DNA of 56,470 nucleotides from an uncultured Eubacteriales bacterium (GTDB lineage: Bacteria > Bacillota > Clostridia > Christensenellales > Aristaeellaceae), in the NCBI GenBank assembly GCA_900320085.1, contig ONRC01000008.1, positions 1 through 56,470 on the forward strand, given 5' to 3'. This document shows, piece by piece, positions 24,433-33,216 of this stretch (position 1 is its first letter; every line of letters starts with the position of its first letter). The translations under genes and the position numbers were made by a program. Below the pieces are notes generated by a model. It did no database searches and was not told where the DNA came from. It saw only the letters and a program-made list of their open reading frames with translations.

Positions 24433-25116
24433 TTATTTGGCGGCGCGGTGGTTCGCCCAGGGGAACAGCACGTTCGTTACCTTTCCCATGATCTCGCCGC
24501 GGGAGATGGGGCCCACGTCGCTGGCCCGGCTGTCATGGGAGGTGAGGCGGTTGTCGCCCACCACGAAGTACTCGTCCTCGCCCAGCGTCCGCTTGGCATA
24601 GTCCCGGGGTACGCTGCCCATCTTTTCAGGATCGGGCACCAGTTCGCCGTTCACGTACAGATGGCCGTCCGTGATCTCCACCGTATCCCCCGGCAGCGCC
24701 ACCAGGCGCTTGACGAAAATGGTATACATGTTGAGGGTCAGCCCGCCGCTGATGTGGATGGGATTGGCCCCGCGCTCGTTCAGCCGGCCCGGATAATGGC
24801 AGATGACAATATCGTTGCGCTGGGGCTGGCCCACCAGGTAGGACAGCTTGGAGCACCAGACGACCTCGCCGTTTTGCAGCGTATTGGTCATGCTGGTGCC
24901 GTCCACCCGCACCAGCTCGCCCACAAACAGATGAATCATCGCGGCGATCAGCAGGGCGTAAAGCGGCAGCACGGCCCAGCTCAGGATCTTTTGCTTCAAG
25001 GTCATGTTTTTTTCTTTTTCCTTGGCGATAGCCCTGCGCTTTCTGCGCCAGGCGATGAACCGGGAAAAAACGTTTTCTTTTTGGGGGGCGGGTTGCCGTT
25101 CAGTCTGCATGTTCAC
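24433..25116 (-). CDS. lepB: Signal peptidase I
   Basis: A 227-residue type I signal peptidase and the first of the three. The layout is the same as its neighbour: basic N-terminus, transmembrane segment about 47-66, Ser75 in GTSMTNTL, Lys136 in FVKRLVALPGD and the GDNRLTSHDSR box at 187-197. The listed start is GTG, 4 bases after GAGGAG. ATG two codons later is equally possible. It overlaps the end of the DUF951 gene by 17 bp. Confidence 0.94.
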   Translation of the reverse strand: MNMQTERQPAPQKENVFSRFIAWRRKRRAIAKEKEKNMTLKQKILSWAVLPLYALLIAAMIHLFVGELVRVDGTSMTNTLQNGEVVWCSKLSYLVGQPQRNDIVICHYPGRLNERGANPIHISGGLTLNMYTIFVKRLVALPGDTVEITDGHLYVNGELVPDPEKMGSVPRDYAKRTLGEDEYFVVGDNRLTSHDSRASDVGPISRGEIMGKVTNVLFPWANHRAAK

Positions 25117-25333
25117 TTTGCTCCTCTCGCGCTGCGTCCGGAGGCACGGCGGCCTGGATCACCTTTTTGCGGCGCTTCAAAAACACCGCCCGATCCAGCA
25201 TCACGATCCGTCCGCAGCCCTGGCATTTGATTTTGATGTCGGCCCCGGTGCGGATCACCGTCCAGATATCCGAGCCGCAGGGGTGGGGCTTCCGGGTCTG
25301 GATCACGTCGCCCAGGTTGATCTCGTTTTCCAT
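25100..25333 (-). CDS. DUF951 family protein
   Basis: A 77-residue protein. The DUF951 core (about 5-62) begins NLGDVIQTRKPHPCGSDIW and has the zinc-ribbon-like KCQGCGRIVMLDR. Family members are small, likely nucleic-acid-associated proteins without a settled function. The start at 25333 has a strong GGAGG. It is the first gene of the signal peptidase run and overlaps it by 17 bp. Confidence 0.85.
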   Translation of the reverse strand: MENEINLGDVIQTRKPHPCGSDIWTVIRTGADIKIKCQGCGRIVMLDRAVFLKRRKKVIQAAVPPDAAREEQSEHAD

Positions 25334-25439
25334 GCGGCCCTCCTCCTTCCGTTCATAACAGGGTCTATTATATACGCTTTTGCATGTTTTTTCAATGACA
25401 ATTGTATGCAGATCGAAAAAAGACGAAATGTGATTGACA

Positions 25440-25468
25440 TTGAAATGGTCATCAGAATATGCTACAAT
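25440..25468 (+). promoter_or_regulatory. Sigma-A promoter of the GH67 gene
   Basis: TTGAAA (25440-25445) and TACAAT (25463-25468) are 17 bp apart, 43 bp before the ATG. An alternative TTGACA lies 6 bases upstream, but its spacing is too long. Confidence 0.65.
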
Positions 25469-25511
25469 CATACTGGTATCTTCATTAATTCACAATACGA
25501 GGTGAATAAAA

Positions 25512-27353
25512 ATGGCGGGCTGGGAAACTCGGCGCGCGTGGCTGCGGCGCATGGCTGACAAACTGCCGGAAGGACTGGATACGCCGCTGGCCGTGGCAAA
25601 GTATGAAACGGCTGCTTTCTTTGCGGATGGACGGAAAACAGACTTCCATTTGGACAGGGATTTACAGGAAGGCTACGAAATCAGCGAAACGGAAAACGGG
25701 TATGCCGTTCGCGGCGGAGAAACCGGCGTGCTGTACGGTGCCTATGCGCTGATTCGCGCGTGCGCGGCAGGCGAAGCAATTCCCGTCGGGCTGCAAAAGC
25801 CGTACTATGACCTGCGCATGATCAACTGCTGGGACAACATGGACGGCACGGTGGAGCGGGGCTATGCCGGGCGCTCCATGTGGTTTGAAGGCAACCGCTT
25901 CGATTATGACCCCGCCCGTATCCGCCAGCTGGGCCGGATGCTGGCCAGTGTGGGCATCAACGTGCTGTGCATCAACAACGTGAACGTGCACCAGCCCGCC
26001 CAGCATCTGCTGGACGACCTGCTGCCGGACGCCGCGGCCTTCGCTGCGCTGCTGCGGCCCTTCGGCGTGCGGCTGATGCTGAGCATCGACTTTTCCCAGC
26101 CCATGCAGAACGGCCTTCCCACCGCCGACCCGCTGGATGAGCGGGTGCAGGCCTGGTGGGCGGACACCGCCAAGCGCGTCTGGACGGCCATTCCCGATCT
26201 GGCGGGCTTCCTGGTGAAGGCCGACAGCGAGCATCGCCCCGGCCCCAATACCTACAACCGCACCCACGCGGAAGGCGCCAATATGCTGGCCCGCGCCATC
26301 GCGCCGTATAGCGGCAGGCTGGTGTGGCGCGCGTTCGTGTATAACTGTATGCAGGATTGGCGCGACCAGACCACTGACCGGCCACGGGCGGCGTATGACC
26401 TGTACAAGCCCCTGGACGGCGCCTTCGACCCCAACGTGATTTTGCAGGTCAAGCACGGCCCCTATGATTTCCAGGTGCGGGAGCCTCTGTCACCCTTATT
26501 GCTGGGCATGGAAAAAACGTCCATGGCGATTGAATTCCAGCTGGCCCAGGAATACACCGGCCACCAGATCGACCTTTACTATATGGGCGGGCTGTGGCGC
26601 GAAACCTTTGACCAGATGGGCAAGCAGCGGGTGACCGCCATCGCCGCGGTCAGCAACCTGGGCCGGGATGATAACTGGGCGGGGCATCCCTTCGCCATGG
26701 CAAACCTGTTCGCCTACGGCCTCTTCGCCTGGAATCCGGACAGCGACCCGGAAGTGGCTGTGCGGCAATGGGCGAAGCTGACCTACAGCCTGCCGGAAGA
26801 TCAGGAAGCCAAACTGACAGCCATGCTGCTGCAAAGCCGCGCTGTATACGAAAACTATACCGCACCCCTGGGCCTGTGCTGGATGGTGCAGCCCGGCATC
26901 CATTACGGCCCCAGTCCCTACGGATACGAATTCCAAGCCTGGGGAACCTATAACCGGGCGGACCGAAATGCCGTGGGCATCGACCGCACGAAAAACGGCA
27001 CCGGCTACGCGGAGCAGTACCCCGAACCCCTGCGTTCCCTGTACGCCGACCCGCAGACCTGCCCGGACAACTTGCTTCTGTTCTTCCACCGCCTGCCCTA
27101 TGGCTTCAAGATGAAGGACGGACGCACCCTGATCCAGCGGATTTACGACGACCATTTCCTGGGCTATGACCAGGCGAAGGCCATGTCGGATACCCTGGCG
27201 GGTCTTGATCTTCCCTCCCCCGACCGGGAGGAAGCTGCCCGGCGCATGGAAGCCCAGCTGCAAAATGCCCGGGAATGGCGGGATATTACGAACACCTTCT
27301 TCCACCGCCTCAGCGGCGCGGAGGACGAAAAGGGCAGGAAGATTTATGATTAA
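25512..27353 (+). CDS. GH67 alpha-glucuronidase, intracellular
   Basis: Removes (4-O-methyl)glucuronic acid from the end of aldouronic xylo-oligosaccharides. It has 613 residues and no signal peptide, so it acts on imported oligomers. Family blocks are RMINCWDNMDGTVERGYAGR (102-121), LVKADSEHRPGP, QVKHGPYDFQVREP and EFQLAQEYTG. E240, D319 and E347 are spaced 79 and 28 residues, exactly like the acid and the paired bases of the Geobacillus enzyme (E285, D364, E392). It is somewhat shorter than usual at the N-terminus. GAGGTG precedes the ATG. It has its own promoter. Confidence 0.94.
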   Translation: MAGWETRRAWLRRMADKLPEGLDTPLAVAKYETAAFFADGRKTDFHLDRDLQEGYEISETENGYAVRGGETGVLYGAYALIRACAAGEAIPVGLQKPYYDLRMINCWDNMDGTVERGYAGRSMWFEGNRFDYDPARIRQLGRMLASVGINVLCINNVNVHQPAQHLLDDLLPDAAAFAALLRPFGVRLMLSIDFSQPMQNGLPTADPLDERVQAWWADTAKRVWTAIPDLAGFLVKADSEHRPGPNTYNRTHAEGANMLARAIAPYSGRLVWRAFVYNCMQDWRDQTTDRPRAAYDLYKPLDGAFDPNVILQVKHGPYDFQVREPLSPLLLGMEKTSMAIEFQLAQEYTGHQIDLYYMGGLWRETFDQMGKQRVTAIAAVSNLGRDDNWAGHPFAMANLFAYGLFAWNPDSDPEVAVRQWAKLTYSLPEDQEAKLTAMLLQSRAVYENYTAPLGLCWMVQPGIHYGPSPYGYEFQAWGTYNRADRNAVGIDRTKNGTGYAEQYPEPLRSLYADPQTCPDNLLLFFHRLPYGFKMKDGRTLIQRIYDDHFLGYDQAKAMSDTLAGLDLPSPDREEAARRMEAQLQNAREWRDITNTFFHRLSGAEDEKGRKIYD

Positions 27354-27354
27354 A

Positions 27355-27699
27355 GGGCGCTTTAACGCTAAAGGAGAGTACAGAGTACAGAGTGCAGATG
27401 ATATACTGAGGGCTTTGGAACCGACGGACAAGCATTTTGTCGTTCAACAAACATTGTCATCCCGAGCGAAGGCGAGCAAGAAGCGAGCCGAAGTCGAGGG
27501 ATCTGAAAGCTGGATATTATGGTGCTTGACTGCTTATGCTTCCCCCAGATCCCTCCACTCCGCTGCGGCTCTCGCCTCCGCTTCGATCGGGATGACAGAA
27601 TAACGCTAACAGTAAAAGTTTCTTGTTCAAGCAGTTTGTGATCATCATGATAAATCTGCGCTCTGTACTCTGAACTCTCGTTCCAGCGTTAAAGTGCCC
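27355..27699. repeat. Nested repeats between GH67 and lgt
   Basis: Three inverted repeats lie one inside another. The outermost is GGGCGCTTTAACGCT (27355-27369) with AGCGTTAAAGTGCCC (27685-27699). Inside it are ACTCTG-type arms (near 27376-27394 and 27658-27680). Innermost is a GTCATCCCGAGCG...CGGGATGAC element (27456-27596). No gene is supported in this 367-bp gap. Confidence 0.8.
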
Positions 27700-27720
27700 A
27701 ACAATTCTCAGGGAGGAAAA

Positions 27721-28488
27721 ATGAACCCACGATTATTTGGCTTCATTTCTATTTACGGGCTGTTGATTGCCTGTGCCATGGCGATCAGCGTGTTCCTGTG
27801 TTCCAGGCAGGAAAAGCGGCTGGGCCTGCCCAAGGACCTGACCTACGACCTGGCCCTGTGGGTGATCCCCGCGGGCGTGATCGGGGCCCGGCTGTATTAC
27901 GTGGCCTTTCAGTGGGATATGTACCGGCAAAATCCGCTGTCCATCCTGTACATCTGGGAAGGCGGCCTGGCTATTTACGGCGGGGTCATCGGCGGCGCGC
28001 TGGCGGTATTCGCGTTTTCCAGAATTAAAAAAGTGCCCTTTGGCAAGCTGGCCGACATGATCGCCCCCGCCCTGATTCTCAGTCAGGCCATCGGCCGCTG
28101 GGGCAATTACTTTAACGGCGAGGCCTACGGACGGCTGATCGACAACCCCGCGCTGCAATGGTTTCCTCTGGCGGTGAACGTGGACGGCGGATGGCACATG
28201 GCCACCTTCTTCTATGAATCCGTGTGGGATCTGCTGGGCTTTCTCATCCTGTGGCTGAACCGGAAAAAAACAACTCGCTCCGGAAATCTATTCCTGCTGT
28301 ATTTGATTTGGTATGGTCTGGGCCGCGCGTTCATCGAAGGCCTGCGCACCGACAGCCTCATGCTCGGCCCCTTCCGGGTCAGTCAGGTTCTGTCCATTCT
28401 GCTGTGCCTGGCCGCAGGCTCGGCATTGATATTCCAAAAAGCAAAAAAAGGAGGCGGCTCCACCTCCTCTGTCAGGGAGCAAAGATAA
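27721..28488 (+). CDS. lgt: Prolipoprotein diacylglyceryl transferase
   Basis: Transfers diacylglycerol from phosphatidylglycerol to the lipobox cysteine of prolipoproteins. It has 255 residues and about seven transmembrane segments. The Lgt signature is complete: GARLYYV, then WEGGLAIYGGVIGG, then QAIGRWGNYFNGEAYG with the catalytic-region His/Tyr positions, and GLGRAFIEGLRTDSL near the C-terminus. ATG 27721 follows GGGAGGAAAA. It is monocistronic, with a terminator overlapping the end of the convergent gene. Confidence 0.96.
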   Translation: MNPRLFGFISIYGLLIACAMAISVFLCSRQEKRLGLPKDLTYDLALWVIPAGVIGARLYYVAFQWDMYRQNPLSILYIWEGGLAIYGGVIGGALAVFAFSRIKKVPFGKLADMIAPALILSQAIGRWGNYFNGEAYGRLIDNPALQWFPLAVNVDGGWHMATFFYESVWDLLGFLILWLNRKKTTRSGNLFLLYLIWYGLGRAFIEGLRTDSLMLGPFRVSQVLSILLCLAAGSALIFQKAKKGGGSTSSVREQR

Positions 28489-28494
28489 CACTTT

Positions 28495-28527
28495 CCCGGC
28501 TGCATCCATCAGCCGGGGTTTCTTTTT
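28495..28527 (+). terminator. Terminator of lgt
   Basis: CCCGGCTG / CAGCCGGG with a 7-base loop, then GTTTCTTTTT. The stop codon of the opposing heparinase-like gene lies in the second arm. Confidence 0.85.
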
Positions 28528-30338
28528 ATTTCTTTCCTTTTTTCGATGATGAATACAGCATGATATTCATTCTCAACAGGAGCGGAGAGCGTGAGCCGCC
28601 ACAGGGAGCCGGGGTAATTCCGCGCCATGCGGGGGTCTGTAACGGGGATTTCCTCGGCCTGCCCCGTCATTCCGTCAGGAACGTGCAGGCAGATCGCGCC
28701 GGACAGCACCAGGCCGTCCCTGAATTCGGGCCGGCTGCGCAGCATGAACACCCACGTGACGGGCTGTGGCTGCGTACATTTGACCCTGTCATGCAGCGTC
28801 AGGGCGTGATCCGATAATTGAAATTCCCGCTTCAGGGTTTTCAGCCCCGACGCTTCGTACGCCTTGCAGATATACAGGCTCATGCCGTCGGGCGTTGATT
28901 TGACCGTCTTCGCCTTATGTTCTTTGCCCGGCTGCTGCTCCTGCCCGCCGATGAGGGGCAGGTTATGATACGCGCTGCGGGTGTGCCAAAGGGTATAGCG
29001 CTGGTCAGAAAAGGTCTTGGCGGTGTAGACCATGTTGCCGGCGTCCACGATCTGGGGCTCCCCGTCCACATACAGCATGAAGGAACCCACATCATTGTGG
29101 TTGTGGTTTTCGCCGTTGTGCCCACCCTTGCAGCATAGGGTCATGCCGCCGCGGCAGACCTTGCGCACCTGCAAATCGGGCAGCCACACATCCTCCCGTT
29201 CTGCCGCGCTTTCCGCTATTTCCACCGCGGGATGGAACAGCAGCCGCAGCAGGCGGGTGAAATTCGGCGTATCATTGATTTGATCGGCCAGTTCTCCGCG
29301 TGTCCGCATCCCCAGGGCAATGAGGGCGGGGTCACGCAGCTTTTCGCCTGCCAGCTGCACCCGCTCTCCTGAGATAAAAGGCCGCGCGTCGCAGTCGGCA
29401 AAGTTCATGAACCAGCCGTTCCCAATCTCCGCCTTGAGCGGGAACAGGAGGATATTGCGGATCTTTTCCTCCTGCCAGAACTGCATCCGGCCCTCGGTGA
29501 CCGCTTCCAGGATTTCCAGACAGTCCAACAGCGCGCCGCCCGCCATGTTCCAATAGCCCGCGCCTTCGTCGCAGCCACCGTCCGCCGGGATGCATTCCAG
29601 CCACCGGTCCAGGAACAGGCACGAGCGTTCCAGCGCCGTCCCCAGTTCTTCCCGGTCGGCCGTGGGATACAGGAAAAAGCACACCAGAATATTGGATACG
29701 ATCCAGGGCGTCCAATTGTTCAAATCCTTCCGCTTGTTTCCCATCCACCAGAATTCGTCGTGGTTCAGGAACGGCCGCAATATGCGGCTGTCCAATTCCC
29801 GCAGCATGCGCTGGTACAGCTGCGGGATTTCTTTTTGAATCCGCTCCCCCAGCATATGGAGGGTCAGGGCCAGAATCATCCCTGTCTGCGCGGCAAACAG
29901 GTCGATATATTCATCCATCCGGGGCAGGGGATAGTCCGCAGCGGCAGGCGCGCCGGGGATGGGATTGATGTTGTGAGCAGAAATCACCCAGGTGCTTTCC
30001 TCGCAGATGCACCAAGCCCCATCGATCACGTCGTCCAGCGGTGCGTCGGGATGCAGGCAGCAGTTCAGCACCGCCGCGCACAGCTTCCTGCGCCGCTGGA
30101 AATACGGCCCCTCGTCCGCCTGGCGGCTGCCGGTGCGCACGAACGCCATGAACCCGGAGGCTGTGCGCATGGGATAGGGAAAAGCCGCGTATTGGGCAAT
30201 CAGCGCTTCGGCCTGCTGCCTGACGTCGGATGAAAGGCTGTCCCAGGCCGCTCTGTCCTCGGCAGGCGGATAGAAGCAATTCAGGTTTTTCCGGGTGAAT
30301 CGGCGAATGGGATGTCGTTTCAGAAATTCGGACAGCAT
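28509..30338 (-). CDS. Heparinase II/III-like polysaccharide lyase
   Basis: A 609-residue protein. The N-terminal half (about 1-350) is helical and rich in Trp and aromatic residues, like the (alpha/alpha) toroid of these lyases. The heparinase II/III block starts near residue 400 with GGHNGENHNHNDVGSFML, then DGEPQIVDAG. A beta-sandwich tail follows. The tyrosine and histidines expected for beta-elimination lie in the NHNHND and WHTRSAYHNLP segments. There is no signal peptide, so it would act on imported uronic-acid oligomers. The substrate is not predictable. AGGAGG precedes the ATG. It heads toward lgt. Confidence 0.82.
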   Translation of the reverse strand: MLSEFLKRHPIRRFTRKNLNCFYPPAEDRAAWDSLSSDVRQQAEALIAQYAAFPYPMRTASGFMAFVRTGSRQADEGPYFQRRRKLCAAVLNCCLHPDAPLDDVIDGAWCICEESTWVISAHNINPIPGAPAAADYPLPRMDEYIDLFAAQTGMILALTLHMLGERIQKEIPQLYQRMLRELDSRILRPFLNHDEFWWMGNKRKDLNNWTPWIVSNILVCFFLYPTADREELGTALERSCLFLDRWLECIPADGGCDEGAGYWNMAGGALLDCLEILEAVTEGRMQFWQEEKIRNILLFPLKAEIGNGWFMNFADCDARPFISGERVQLAGEKLRDPALIALGMRTRGELADQINDTPNFTRLLRLLFHPAVEIAESAAEREDVWLPDLQVRKVCRGGMTLCCKGGHNGENHNHNDVGSFMLYVDGEPQIVDAGNMVYTAKTFSDQRYTLWHTRSAYHNLPLIGGQEQQPGKEHKAKTVKSTPDGMSLYICKAYEASGLKTLKREFQLSDHALTLHDRVKCTQPQPVTWVFMLRSRPEFRDGLVLSGAICLHVPDGMTGQAEEIPVTDPRMARNYPGSLWRLTLSAPVENEYHAVFIIEKRKEIKRNPG

Positions 30339-30369
30339 GGCGGTACGCCTCCTTGGGTAAAAAATCGGG

Positions 30370-31599
30370 TCATCCTCCCTGATGGTTGCGGTTGGGGCCG
30401 CGAAGAAAATCGCCTTCCGCGGCAGGATAAGCCAGGGGAATAATCACGCGCTGGCCCGCGACGGACACGGTGTCCCGCTGTTCCCCGGTATCCGCCAGCG
30501 TAATGGATTCCACCCGGAAGGGGAAAGATCCCGCCGGGCAGAGCAGCTCCAGGGTATCGCCCACATAGAACCGGTTTTTGAGGGACAGCGTTGCCTGACC
30601 CTCCCGCCAGCTTTCCACCCGGGCCACGTATTCCATCTCCTGGGTGAACCCGGCGGCCCCCGCCATGGGGGTGGGTGGGCCAAAGTAAAAGCCGGTGTTG
30701 AAGGCGCGGTGGCTGGCCTTGCATAGCTCTCTTTCCAGTTCCGGAAGCAGCGCACGGTAATCGTCCTCGCTTTTTGCCAGCGCATCCAAGGCGCGGCGGT
30801 ACGCCCCGACGACCGTCGCCACGTAATACTCCGTTTTCATCCGCCCCTCGATTTTGAGGCTGCCGATGCCAGCTTCGATCAGCTCGGGCAGATGGGACAG
30901 CATGTTCAGATCATAGGCGGACAAAAGATAGGTGCCCCGCCCATCCTCCTCGATGGGCCAGTATTCGCCTGGCCGCTTCTTTTCCATCAGCGCGTATTCC
31001 CAGCGGCAGGGCTGAGCGCAGGCTCCGCGGTTGCCGCCGCGCCCCGTCAGGTGGTCGGACAGCATACAGCGCCCGGAGTAGCTCATGCACATCGCCCCGT
31101 GCACAAAAGCTTCCAGTTCCAATTTTTCGGGCAGCTGTTTTTTCAGTTGCCCAATCCTTTGCAACGACAGCTCCCGCGCCAGCACGATCCTTTCCGCTCC
31201 CTGATCAAAATAAAACCGGGCGGCCTCGGCGTTCAGGGTGTTCGCCTGGGTGCTGATATGCAGCGGCAGGCCCGGCACTTCCCTGCGCAGCATCAGGAAG
31301 GCCCCCAAATCGCTGACCAGCGCAGCGTCCACGCCCAGGTCATACGCCCGACGCGCGGCGTCCTTCAGCGCGTCCATTTCGTCCTGATAGGGCAGGATAT
31401 TCAGCGTCAGATAGAATTTCTTTCCCCGGCTGTGCACAAGCGCCAGCGCTTGCTCCAATTCTTCCCAGGTAAAATTTCCGGCAAACGCCCGCAGGCCGAA
31501 GCTGGGCAGCGCGCCGTACACCGCGTCCGCGCCGAAACGCAGCGCGGCCTTCAATTGCGCCATGCCCCCGGCGGGGGCCAGCAGTTCAGGCAGGTTCAT
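30370..31599 (-). CDS. U32 family peptidase
   Basis: A 409-residue U32 protein. The N-terminal barrel begins LPELLAPAGGMAQLKAAL, and the family signature LEAFVHGAMCMSYSGRCMLS lies near residues 160-180. A C-terminal beta-barrel follows (about 330-409). Relatives act as collagenase-like peptidases or in RNA hydroxylation (RlhA) and ubiquinone synthesis. The cysteines after the signature (GRGGNRGACAQPCRWEY) suggest an iron-sulfur site of the RlhA type. ATG 31599 is chosen for GGAGGGAAA upstream. It follows the AEC transporter gene by 17 bp. Confidence 0.9.
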   Translation of the reverse strand: MNLPELLAPAGGMAQLKAALRFGADAVYGALPSFGLRAFAGNFTWEELEQALALVHSRGKKFYLTLNILPYQDEMDALKDAARRAYDLGVDAALVSDLGAFLMLRREVPGLPLHISTQANTLNAEAARFYFDQGAERIVLARELSLQRIGQLKKQLPEKLELEAFVHGAMCMSYSGRCMLSDHLTGRGGNRGACAQPCRWEYALMEKKRPGEYWPIEEDGRGTYLLSAYDLNMLSHLPELIEAGIGSLKIEGRMKTEYYVATVVGAYRRALDALAKSEDDYRALLPELERELCKASHRAFNTGFYFGPPTPMAGAAGFTQEMEYVARVESWREGQATLSLKNRFYVGDTLELLCPAGSFPFRVESITLADTGEQRDTVSVAGQRVIIPLAYPAAEGDFLRGPNRNHQGG

Positions 31600-31616
31600 G
31601 CTTTCCCTCCGAATCA

Positions 31617-32534
31617 CTACCAAATAAACGACGTCAGCCAGGCAAGGGCCGGGATGGTCAGCGCCGATAACAGCGTGGAGATCACCACCGTTTCCACAGC
31701 GTAGCCGTAATCCTTGCCGTGCAGCTGGGCATACACCGCCACATTGGAGCCCACCGGGCAGGCAATTGCCAGCAGCAAAGCCATTTTCATATCAAACAGC
31801 GACTGGGGCAGCAGCGACAGCAGCGCCAGTGAAATCAGCGGCACCGCCAGCAGACGGACGAAAGAAACGGTATAAAGCGATTTCCGTCTGACCATCCCGG
31901 GAATACTCGTCTGCGCCAGATAAATACCCACGGTGAACATGGCCAGCGGCGTATTCAGCGAAGCGACCGAGGAAAGCACACCGCTGACGACGGCGGGTAA
32001 TGGAAGCTGGGTAAAAAACAGCGTCAGGCCGATCAGGATGGCGATGATAAACGGCGCTTTGACGAGCTTTTTCAGCTGAAAACCCTGACGGATGGGCTGG
32101 CCTGTCAGGATGGAAACGCCGTAGGTCCACTGGCCGATATTAAGAAACGCCACGAAGCAAGCCACATAAAACACCGCGTGCTGCCCCACGGAAGCGATGA
32201 TCAGCGGGATACCGAAAAAGCCGGGATTGGAAAACGCCCCGGCAAAGGCGGCAATGGCGTCCTTTTTGAATACGAAGCGTGAAACGAGAATGGAAATGAG
32301 CAGCAGCACCGCCGCGCCAATGGCGCTGTAAAGCATTCCGGTGATGTGCTCCGGGGTGCGCTCGATCAAAAATCCGTTGATGATCACGGAGGGCAGCGCC
32401 AGATAGATCAGGATATTCCCCAGGGCCTTGGCCCCGTCCTGGGTGATCTTTTTCGTTTTGAACAGCGCGTAGCCCAGCCCTGCCAGCAAAAACATCTGCA
32501 GGATCTGACGCGCTAAAATCAACGCTGTGTCCAT
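31617..32534 (-). CDS. AEC family transporter
   Basis: A 305-residue auxin-efflux-carrier-type permease with about ten transmembrane segments in two halves. The family pattern ALGNILIYLALPSVIINGFL is near residue 40, and NPGFFGIPL with the unwound-helix Asn-Pro is near 108. The C-terminal half has CPVGSNVAVYAQLHG. Substrates of bacterial members are organic acids or small anions and are not predictable here. GGAGG precedes the ATG. It is 13 bp from the SGNH gene and 17 bp from the U32 gene, which suggests one operon. Confidence 0.9.
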   Translation of the reverse strand: MDTALILARQILQMFLLAGLGYALFKTKKITQDGAKALGNILIYLALPSVIINGFLIERTPEHITGMLYSAIGAAVLLLISILVSRFVFKKDAIAAFAGAFSNPGFFGIPLIIASVGQHAVFYVACFVAFLNIGQWTYGVSILTGQPIRQGFQLKKLVKAPFIIAILIGLTLFFTQLPLPAVVSGVLSSVASLNTPLAMFTVGIYLAQTSIPGMVRRKSLYTVSFVRLLAVPLISLALLSLLPQSLFDMKMALLLAIACPVGSNVAVYAQLHGKDYGYAVETVVISTLLSALTIPALAWLTSFIW

Positions 32535-32547
32535 CTGCGTCCTCCGC

Positions 32548-33216
32548 TCATAAATACTGCTTCAGCCGGTCGAACACTGTGCGGTAAGCGGCGCTGTCAA
32601 AGTGGATGCCGTCCCGGGTGTATTCTGCCTTGAGGCCGCCCGTTTCGTCCTTGAGCCCGTCGTTCACATCGATGTAATGGAAGCCGAATTCCGCTGCCAG
32701 CGCGCGCACCATTTCGTTTGCTTTCGCCACGTTTTCGTTCGTGCGTACGATCGGCCCCTGGCCGGCCCGGGCCTGAAGCGCGTCCAGGTTGACGGGGTAG
32801 TAAGCCATCATGTACACGGCGGTCCTGGGCAGCTTATTCCGGATGATTTCACAGATCGCGCGGTAATTGGCGGACAGATGGGTGAACCAGTCCTCTCCCT
32901 CCGGCATGGTACGGATGTCGTTGGTGCCGATATTGATGAACAGCTTGGCGGGTTCCACGTCCAGCAGCACATCGTCGATGGCGGCCAGGAATTCGTCGGT
33001 GGTATAGCCGCCGATACCCCGGTTATAAGCGATGGGCAGGCCCTCGTTCAGGCAGTACTCCGTGATGGGGAACTGTTCCATCAGGGAGGAGCCGGTGAAC
33101 AGGGTCTCCCCCTTGCGGATGTAGGCGTTCTGCTGGCGGTATCTGGCCCGCTTCATTTCTTTCTCCTGCTGGAAATGCTTCATCATATCCTGCATGATCT
33201 GCTCCCGTTCAGTCAT
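32548..33216 (-). CDS. SGNH/GDSL hydrolase
   Basis: A 222-residue esterase-like protein with the four SGNH blocks: LFTGSSLMEQF (nucleophile serine), YNRGIGG, INIGTNDIR and DGIHFDSAAY with the catalytic Asp and His. The charged N-terminus (about 1-38) is helical, and there is no signal peptide. Relatives deacetylate carbohydrates or cleave lipid esters. Deacetylation of imported xylo-oligosaccharides is a possible role, given the xylan genes nearby. GGAGG precedes the ATG. It is probably first in the run with the AEC and U32 genes. Confidence 0.88.
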   Translation of the reverse strand: MTEREQIMQDMMKHFQQEKEMKRARYRQQNAYIRKGETLFTGSSLMEQFPITEYCLNEGLPIAYNRGIGGYTTDEFLAAIDDVLLDVEPAKLFINIGTNDIRTMPEGEDWFTHLSANYRAICEIIRNKLPRTAVYMMAYYPVNLDALQARAGQGPIVRTNENVAKANEMVRALAAEFGFHYIDVNDGLKDETGGLKAEYTRDGIHFDSAAYRTVFDRLKQYL

